Source: Begonia masoniana
Taxonomy: Eukaryota; Streptophyta; Magnoliopsida; Cucurbitales; Begoniaceae
Direction: 5' to 3'
Assembly: GCA_022432975.1 (NCBI GenBank)
Contig: CM039502.1
Span: 12,297,803-12,361,802 of the forward strand
DNA: 64,000 bases
Both the position numbers and the translations under genes were made by a program. Below, piece by piece: positions 55,895 through 64,000 of this stretch. The notes beneath the pieces are model-generated. The model searched no databases and was not told where the DNA came from. It saw only the letters and a list, made by a program, of their open reading frames with translations. The first letter of the stretch is position 1, and each line of letters begins with the position of its first letter.

Positions 55895-56878
55895 TGTGAG
55901 AGAGAAACGAAACCGGAATTTAGAATTCTGTCTAAGTGGCTACAGATTGAGATTCACAATGCACGTATTGTGAAGAAGGAAGAGAACTGAAAGTAGAAAA
56001 AGAGAAGAACCAGAGAGAGTAGAGAGGAAGAAGATGAATTGATCTGTGAAGAGAAGAGTTATCATTCATTATCGAAGAACGAATATCTTATACTACTGTT
56101 CTGCATAGCGTAATGATTGTGCTTTACATCAAGCACAGTAAATACAATACATAAAAACAATATACACATACACTGTACTAACATCCCCCTCAAGAGCAAA
56201 GTATGAGGCTGAAGATCTTGGATGTGAAGGCAGTGAATGAAGAAGGAGGAATAGGTTTTGTGAGAGCATCTGCGACTTGATTGGCTGATGGAGTGAATTG
56301 AACTAGCAATGATTTGTTAGCCACTTTTTTCCGGACAAAATGATAATCAATTTCAACATGTTTTGACTTAGAGTGGAGAACTGGATTTGATGCCAAGTAT
56401 GTTGCACTCAAATTATCACATAAAAGTAGTGGTATCGTAGGTGACATAATACCAATCTCTTTGAGGAGAGATTGGATCTAGAGAACTTTAGCAACACCGT
56501 TAACTAAGTTGCAATACTTAGATTCAGTGTTGGACCGGATACAACTTTTTGTTTGGCAGAGGACTAAGAGATAAGATTCGGGCCCAAGAATACGCAGAAT
56601 CCACTGGTACTTTTTCGGTCATCAGGGCAGGAGGCACAATCAGCATCTGTAAATCAACTTAGATTAAAGCAATAGGAAGGAGAGAAGGAGATTCTTAGAG
56701 ATGAAGTACCTTGAAGGTAACGTAGAATGCGCTTGACAGACGGCCAGTGGACATCAGTTGGTGAATGCATAAACTGAGATACCTTGTTGACAACAAAAAT
56801 GATATCTGGTCTAGTGAGCCAACAATATTGAAGGCTACCAATGATGCTATGAAAGAGCGAGCCATCAGGTAGTTGTGC
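55895..56878 (-). mobile_element. copia-3: diverged Ty1/copia element, 3' end
   Basis: Plus-strand left LTR about 55895-56183 (tgtgagagag to tactaaca), then the complement of a polypurine tract (tccccctcaag), then RNase H and RT remnants on the minus strand. Athila-2 cuts it at 56879; the rest would lie beyond the right edge. The outer LTR edge is approximate. Confidence 0.7.
56190..56873 (-). pseudogene. copia-3 RT end and RNase H
   Basis: Minus-strand remnant. 56447-56190 has the RNase H motif (LLCDNLSATYLASNP, KHVEIDYHFVR, QVADALTKPI). Further upstream (56873-56470) the RT end (LQYCWLTRPDI, VHWPSVKRILRYLQG) is readable across stops. Confidence 0.85.
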
Positions 56879-58532
56879 TGATAATTCTTAAATTAGAGTT
56901 ATTTTATACTATATTTAATTGATATAAATTGTATAAATTGAGTGAATGCAAGAATAAATTGATAGGAATTTACTATAATTTCTATATAGTGCTGCAACAT
57001 TTGTGTCTTGATTTAATTTAATATATTTCATACAAATTCTCTATTAAAAGCAAATTTTTCTCTTTAAATCAAATTTTATATTTTCGTATTTGAATGCAAT
57101 TTTATTAGAAGGAAAATCAAATTCAAAAGCTGAAGATTATGGAGAGAGATGAATCAAATCAAGAAAAATCAGAAAATTTGTTGCGCTGAATGTGGAAAAA
57201 GAAATTTGTATTATTTGGCTGCGGATTTATGGAGGAAAAGCAGGCTAAAATCAGGCGAACAAATCAAAACAAATGAAAGTGGACGACTGAACAGTGTGGA
57301 CAACTGAGATTATGCTAAACGACAAACGCAAATGGACGATAACCGAGTAACAGACCGTGGACGACAAAAAGGAAGAAAAGACACATGGCATGCAAAAACA
57401 GTGGATAATAAAAGCAAATGCACGATGGAAACAGTGACAATCTAAAAAGGGCAGCACTAAAAGACAAAAGAGTGTGGACGATGGAAGTGCATTAAAAAAA
57501 GAAAAACCCATGGACAATAAAAGAAGCAGTGGACGATGAAGAAAAGAAGGCGCTAAAAGACAAAAGAGAATGGACAACTTGAACAGAAAATGGATGAAGC
57601 TGAGGTGGCGATGCTAAAAGAAGGAAAATTAATCTGGAGAGAGATAAAAGACAAAAAACAAGGAAAAACAAATTGGAGAGAGAAAATGGGTATGACACAG
57701 AGAGCATAAAAAGTAAGATTTTTCTGGGAAGAGAGGATGCTGAAGAACGCTGGATCTGGAGAAGACGACTGACGACGATTCTTGATCTTTCTTTCTTCTT
57801 CTCTTATTTTTACTGTTTATGAACAATATTATTTTTAAGTTTTATTTAGTTATGTCTAGTAACTAAACTACTCATTACTTGGTTAGGACGATAGTATTCG
57901 TTACGGTTTTTTTCCTACGATCTCGGTTTTGTTATGTAATTATCTATTGAACAATTATTTGTGATATTTCTTGCTGAGTCAGATCATATCGATAGATAGG
58001 TTGACGATCCATGTTTATATTGTATCGATATATAGATATAAATTGTTAGATGCACGAATAATTAATTGGATTAATTTGTTACAACGTCGTTAGCATTAGT
58101 TCGATTGGCGATAAGAATGAGGCAAATATGAAATTCACTGTTAGTTACATTCCTTCAAAGTCGAAGAAAATTCTAAATTGAATTTATCTAGGCAATTTGA
58201 AAGAATCCTAGAACTATTTAATTCTTGTTGTTCATAGATAATACTGCAGAGCATTACCAGAGAATCAGTAGTAAAATTATCGTAATGAAGAAATCGACCC
58301 TAACCAAGGCTTCTATTCATCGATTTAACCTCGTTTATTTAGCTGTCTTTTATTGCATTGTTATTCTGATTTTATTTCTATCTATCTTCATTTATTATTT
58401 TAATATATTTATAAGATTTTTATAGTGAATTTAAACATAGTTAACAATATCCTCGTGGGATCGATACTTTACTTACTCATTACTTCGTTAGCGACACGTG
58501 CACTTGCATGTAAAAGTGTAAAATCACTAACA
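56879..58532 (+). repeat. 5' LTR of Athila-2
   Basis: About 1654 bp, tgataattcttaaattagag to aaatcactaaca. Clearly related to the Athila-1 LTRs at both ends but diverged in the middle, with a looser tggacgac-rich stretch at 57280-57560. Confidence 0.88.
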
Positions 58533-58533
58533 A

Positions 58534-58558
58534 GTTTTTAGCGCCGTTGCCGGGGATA
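58534..58558 (+). other. tRNA-Asp primer-binding site of Athila-2
   Basis: Reads agcgccgttgccggggat, matching the complement of the plant tRNA-Asp 3' end (one base differs at the first position, tagcg for tggcg). Confidence 0.85.
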
Positions 58559-58652
58559 TTGTTTAGTTGTGATTATTTTGCTATAATCATTTTATTTTAT
58601 TTTACGTTATTTTATTTTAGTTTGTTTATCTATTTTCAGATATTATTCATTT

Positions 58653-60358
58653 ATGCCGGACGAAGAAGACGCACAGGATCTTGTACCCATAGATCCAGAA
58701 ATCGAAAGAACATTTAGAGCTAGAAGAAGACAACAGCAGCATCAGTTTCTTGAAGGAGAAAATATGGCGAACGTAGGGAGAGAAAGAGACAATGCTGAGA
58801 GAATTATTGATGATAGAGATATACCTATACATGATTTTGCAATTCCTACACTAAACGATCTAAATCCTGGAATAGTCAGACCTGATCTTCGTGCCATAAG
58901 ATTTGAGCTGAAACCAGTAATGTTCCAAATGCTCCAAACAGTTGGACAATTTACTGGATCAATCACAGATAATCCTCATCGCCATTTGAAGGTTTTTGGA
59001 GAAGTTAGTGACTCATTTAACTTTCTTGGTGTATCTGCAGAAGCTTTGAGATTAAAACTCTTTCTATATTCCTTGAGAGATCGCGCCAGGGATTGGTTAA
59101 ATAGCATTCTTTCAGACACAATCACCACTTGGGGGGATCTAGCGAAGAAATTCATTATGAAATATCATCCACCGATAAGGAATGCAAGGATGAGGAATGA
59201 AATCACAAGCTTCCAGCAAAGAGATGGAGAATCACTCTACGAAGCGTGGGATAGATTCAAAGAGTTGCTGAGACGGTGTCCAAATCATGGGATCCCTCAC
59301 TGGATTCAACTGGAAACATTTTACAATGGATTGAATAGACAGACCCGATCAATTATTGATGCAGCTGCTAATGGAACACTGCTGTCAAAATCTTTCAACG
59401 AAGCATATGACTTACTGGAAAGAATGGCGGTGAACAGTTATCAATGGCCATCAGACAGAAGTACAACAACAAGAAGAGCTCCTGGAGTTTATGAAGTGGA
59501 TGAAGTAGCTGCTCTTAATGCAAAGATAGCTTCATTAGAAAATGCCATTAAAGCCATGAACAAATAGCAACAGCCACAGTTATGGGAGGTTTCATGCATT
59601 TTCTGTGGAGAGAACCATGATGATAGTTCATGCCCGACGAATCCTGAGTCGGCAAATTATGTGGGGTATAACCGAAACAATAATCCATTCTCACAGACGT
59701 ATAACCCTGGATGGAGACAACATCAAACTTCCAATGGAATTCTCAGCAACAGAGAAATGCAATACCTACAAGATCTGCTGATAATTATGGCCAGAATTAC
59801 AATCAGCAAGTTCAGAAGCCAGTAACTCAAGAGAAACCAGATAACTTTGCAAGGGAATATGCTTCCAAGACAGACATAATAGTGCAGAATTTAGCAGCTT
59901 CGATAAAGAACATCGAAACTCAACTGGGGCAGCTAGCTCAATCTTCGAACTTAAGAAGCAGTGGACAATTACCCAGCGACACTGAAATTCCACAAAGACA
60001 GGGAAAATAACACTGCAAGGCAATTTTATTAAGGAATGGAAAGGAGGTAGAAATTCAAGAGAAGCCATAGAGGGTGGAGAAACAAAAGAAAAATAGCCAA
60101 GAAAAAGAAGCAGAACAGCAACCCAGTACTGAGGGTTTACAGGAAAGAGAAATGATGATTGAGAAAGAAAGAACTCAGGAGGCCGAAGAGAATAATTCTG
60201 ATTCTGGAGAAATTAATATCAATGCTGCAGTTCCGCTCGCAGCATCGCGACAGCATCAATCTGCAGAAATGCAAATTCAAAAACCTCCTCACCATTCCCA
60301 CAGAGATTTCAAAAACATAATCAGGAAAAACAGTTTAAAAAATTTCTGGATGTTCTGA
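58653..60358 (+). pseudogene. Athila-2 gag
   Basis: ATG at 58653 (MPDEEDAQDL) opens 304 codons with the retrotransposon gag domain, then a stop at 59565-59567. Read-through continues to the zinc knuckle CIFCGENHDDSSC (near 59597-59640), a frame change near 59725, then the Gln-rich tail (59711-60010) and a further segment 60074-60358. One nonsense mutation and about two frame shifts separate it from an open gag. Confidence 0.88.
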
Positions 60359-60430
60359 AGCAACTCCACATCAATGTACCTCTGGTGGAAGCTCTTGAAC
60401 AGATGCCAAACTATGCAAAATTCATGAAAG

Positions 60431-62245
60431 ATGTTCTGTCAAAAAAAAAGAAAGTTGGGAGAGTATGAAATGGTGGCTATGACGGAGGAAACCAGCTATA
60501 TATTGCAGAACAAGATCCCACCAAAGTTGAAAGACCCTGGTAGCTTCACCATTCCTTGTACTATTGGTAATAATTATTTCGGAAAAGCTCTATGTTATCT
60601 TGGAGCTAGCATAAATCTGATGCCCATGCCAATCTTTAAGAAGCTGGGAATTGGAGAAGCTCGGCCAACAACAGTAACTTTGCAGCTTTCTGACCGATCA
60701 CTAACCCACCCTCAGGGAAAGATTGAAGATGTATTGGTAAAGGTGGACAAATTCATTTTCCATGCATATTTCATTATACTTGACTATGAAGCCGATCGAG
60801 AGGTGCCAGTAATTTTAGGAAGACCATTTTTGGCTACTGGTAGAACTCTGATTGATGTTCAGAGAGGAGAACTAACGATGAGAGTTAATGACCAGCAAGT
60901 TACCTTCAATGTTCTAAAGGCCATGAAATATCCCTATGACGAAGAAGAGTGCTTCAATATTTCTGAAGAAATTAAAACAGCAGAAATAAAACAAGTATCA
61001 GGAGGGTATAGAAGGCAGTACGAGGCATTAATTCGAGCAGAAGATGGTGAAAAAGATAGGGAGCATTCCAGCAAGGAAGCAGCCATAGTGGAACTCAAAC
61101 AGCTGCCACCACATTTGAAGTATGTATTTCTTGGACTCAACGAAACATTTTCTGCTATTATTTCTACTGCTTTGTCTAACATGCAGGAGCAAGAATTAGT
61201 GGAGGTTCTAAAGAGATATAAGCTAGCTTTAGCATGGACAGTGAAAGACATAAAAGGGATAAGTCCAAACATCTGTATGCATAAGATCAGATTGGAAGAA
61301 GAAGTTACAGCAACCATAGATCAGCAGAGAAGACTAAACCCGATTATGAAAGAAGTTGTGAAGAAAGAGATACTCAAGTGGTTGGATGCAGGCATTATCT
61401 ACCTCATGTCTGACAGCTCATGGATTAGCCTAATTCATTGTGTTCCAAAGAAAGAAGGAACAATTGTAGTGGCTAATGAGAAAAATGAATTAATTCCAAC
61501 AAGAACAGTAACAGGGTGGAGGATATGCATGGACTACAAGAAATTGAATAAAGCAACCAGAAAGGACCACTTTCCTCTTCCCTTTATAGATCAAATGCTG
61601 GACAGATTAGCAAGAAAGAAATTCTACTATTTTTTGGACGGATATTCAGGGTATAATCAGATTACAATAGCACCAGAAGATCAGGAGAAAATAACTTTCA
61701 CCTGCCCATATGGAACTTTTGCCTTCAGGAGAATGCCTTTTGGTTTGTGCAATGCCCTAGCAACGTTCCAGCGTTGTATGATGGCAATTTTCTCAGACAT
61801 GATTAAAGAATGTTTGGAAGTCTTTATGGATGATTTCTCCATTGTTGGAGACTCTTTCGAGAATTGTATGGAAAATCTAGAGAAAGTGTTGAAGAGATGC
61901 ATGGAAACTAACCTAGTTTTAAACTGGGAAAAGTGTCATTTTATGGTTCCAGAGGGAATAGTTCTCGGACACAAGGTTTCAGACAAAGGTTTAGAGGTGG
62001 ATAAAGCAAATATCGAAATTATTGAGAAGCTACCTCCACCAAAAACAGTGAAAGGAATCAGAAGCTTCCTAGGGCATGCAGGGTTCTATAGGCGCTTCAT
62101 TAAGGATTTTTCTAAAATATCGAAGCCCCTATGCAATTTACTGGAGCAAAATACCTCATTCAACTTTGATAAAAACTGTCTTGAAGCCTTTAACCTGCTA
62201 AAGCATAAGTTGATTACTGCACCTGTGATAACTGCACCCGACTAA
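60431..62245 (+). pseudogene. Athila-2 protease and reverse transcriptase
   Basis: 604 codons open. The protease active site reads CYLGASINLMP where Athila-1 has CDFGAS: the catalytic aspartate is tyrosine. RT motifs: WRICMDYKKLNKA (61520), YFLDGYSGYNQI (61630), MPFGLCNA (61732), FMDDF near 61823, and FLGHAGFYRRFIKDFS (62070). Stops at 62243-62245; a frame shift follows before RNase H. Confidence 0.9.
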
Positions 62246-62260
62246 AACTCACCTTTTATT

Positions 62261-63990
62261 TTAAGTGTGATGCAAGCGACTATGCAGTAGGAGTGGTTCT
62301 TGGGCAGAAGAAAGAGAAAATTTTTCACTCTATTTACTACGCCAACAAAACCTTGAATGAAACTCAAAAGAACTACACAACAACAGAAAAAGAGCTACTA
62401 GCTGTGGTGTTTGCATTTGACAAATTTAGAGCATATTTAATTGGCGCAAAGGTTATCGTTTACACTGACCATGCAGCAATAAAATATTTGGTTGCAAAGA
62501 AGGATGCTAAACCGAGGCTTATTCGATGGGTACTATTACTTCAAGAATTCAATGTGGAGATTCGAGACAGAAAGGGGTGCGAAAACCAAGTGGCTGATCA
62601 TTTATCTCGCCTGGAGAATATGGGTAAACAGCAAGATGAAGGGATTATAAGAGAATCTTTTCTTGATGAACAAATACTGAAGCTGGAAGTTTCTTCAGCT
62701 CCTTGGTACGCGGATTTTGTTAATTTTATTGTAAGTGAAATAATTCATGTCGATTTAGATTATCAACAGAGAAGAAAGTTTATGAAAGATGTAAAACAAT
62801 ATTTCTGGGACGAGCCGTTTCTCTTCAAGCAATGCGCTGATCAGCTGTTGAGAAGGTGTGTTCCAGAGGAGGAAATGCAGTCAGTGCTGCAGCAATGCCA
62901 CGCAGCATCATATGGCGGCCATTATGGTGGAACACGTACAGCAGCAAAAGTTTTACAATCAGATTTGTACTGGCCTACACTCTTTAAAGATGCTAACAAT
63001 TTTGTTCAAAACTGTGACAGATGTCAAAGAACAGGGAATATATCAAGAAAACACGAGTTGCCCCTGACCAACATATTAGAGATTGAAGTCTTTGACGTTT
63101 GGGGAATTGACTTCATTGGACCTTTCCCAGCGTCTAATGGAAACCAATACATACTGTTAGCCGTTGATTATGTTTCTAAATGGGTAGAAGCTGCAGCATT
63201 GCCAAATAATGAAGGAAAGAGTGTTCTGAAATTTTTACAAAAAAATATTTTCACAAGGTTTGGCACTCCCAGAGCAATTATCAGTGATGGAGGATCTCAT
63301 TTCTGTAATAGAGCCTTCACTGCGTTACTCAGTAAATATGGAGTTAGACATAAGGTGACTACAGCATACCACCCTCAGAGTAATGGACAAGCAGAAGTAT
63401 CTAACAGTGAAGTGAAACGGATTCTGGAGAAGGTGGTGAATCCGAACAGAAAAGACTGGTCACTAAAATTAGACGCTGCATTATGGGCATACAGAACAGC
63501 ATTTAAGACACCTCTGGGCACCACTCTGTTCAACATGATTTATGGAAAAACTTGTCATTTACCAGTAGAACTTGAGCATAAAGCATATTGGGCAATCAAA
63601 ATCTTAAATTTGGATTTACAAGGAGCAGGGAAACATAAGTTTTTGCAGTTACAGGAGTTGGAAGAGTTGAGATTAAGTGCGTATGAAAATGCAAAAATTT
63701 ACAAGGACAAGGTTAAAAAATGGCATGATAAAAAGTTGCAAGCCAGGACATTTAAAAAAGGAGGAAAAGTTTTGCTATTTAATTCGATGATGAAGATTCT
63801 CCCAGGAAAGTTAAAGTCAAGGTGGTCTGGACCTTTTGAAATTGTAGAAGTATTTCCATATGGAGCAGTGCAGTTGCATGATGAAAAAAGTGGAAAAACT
63901 TTTAAGGTTAATGGTCAACGGATCAAACATTATTTTGGAGAACAATTGACAAAAATTATGTCAATTTCTCTAAAGGAGTTGGAAGAATAA
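62261..63990 (+). CDS. Athila-2 RNase H and integrase, open frame
   Basis: 565 codons open from ATG 62293; the true domain starts a little upstream (CDASDYAVG). RNase [31 protein letters not shown]. Integrase: H2C2 zinc domain [11 protein letters not shown]...NCDRCQRTG (62898-63040), catalytic D of GIDFIGPFP (63108), D of ISDGGSHF (63282) and E of GQAEVSN (63390), then the C-terminal SRWSGPFEI and KVNGQRIKH. Ends at 63990. It is the only pol segment here with all three catalytic acids and zinc ligands, but it lacks an open link to RT. Confidence 0.9.
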
Positions 63991-64000
63991 GGAGCAAAAA
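63991..64000 (+). other. Window edge inside Athila-2
   Basis: Ten bases after the integrase stop; the env-like region should follow. Confidence 0.5.

Larger units (their letters stand above)
56879..64000 (+). mobile_element. Athila-2: better preserved Athila-type gypsy element, runs off the right edge
   Basis: 5' LTR, intact tRNA-Asp primer-binding site, gag, protease, RT, RNase H and a complete integrase, then the window ends, so the env-like ORF and 3' LTR are not seen. Coding sequence is clearly related to Athila-1 but has fewer stops. The bases before it (56874-56878, tgtgc) are the candidate TSD, not verifiable here. It inserted into copia-3. Confidence 0.93.

Overview
The window is nuclear DNA from a flowering plant, almost certainly a eudicot. 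It is AT-rich, its genes have GT-AG introns, it is packed with Ty1/copia and Ty3/gypsy LTR retrotransposons, hAT and Mutator-like DNA elements, and it holds one R2R3-MYB gene with the ANDV signature of dicot anthocyanin regulators. I cannot name the species.

Bases 1119-38916 form one nested block whose layers are dated relative to each other by target-site duplications (TSDs) read directly from the sequence. The outermost element is a short-LTR copia (copia-1, 1124-38911, TSD tgtgc). Its 5' LTR was split by a Pack-MULE (1179-26147, 9-bp TSD tatttgtta) carrying a receptor-like-kinase fragment. The kinase activation segment was split by an Athila-type gypsy element (Athila-1, 2445-25680, TSD gctac). 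The Athila integrase region was split by a SIRE/Maximus-like copia on the minus strand (8582-21033). The SIRE pol was split by a solo LTR (A, 15322-17907, TSD agagt). Two more insertions sit in the copia-1 gag: solo LTR C (26749-31839, TSD gtaag) and a hAT element (32082-33274, TSD tgttcagt). A 691-bp piece of gag/protease is tandemly repeated at 33554-36228.

Bases 38917-49905 hold a second hAT element (39176-40535) and a minus-strand copia with matching 326-bp LTRs (copia-2, 40942-49900, TSD tagta), whose pol is split by solo LTR B (42895-45853, TSD cgatt). Solo LTRs A, B and C share termini, general layout and a conserved GGTAAGT splice-donor-like site. Each carries an unrelated tandem array (16, 20 or 38 bp) at the same relative position.

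Bases 49906-55900 are the only apparently functional cellular locus: an intact three-exon R2R3-MYB gene of subgroup 6 (anthocyanin activator type) on the minus strand, 261 aa, with a 3.3-kb second intron that has a GC donor. A diverged copia (copia-3, minus strand) starts near 55895 and is cut by a second, better preserved Athila element (56879 to beyond 64000) that runs off the right edge.

No structural RNA gene or CRISPR array was recognised. Most coding potential is decayed transposon gag, pol and env-like sequence.
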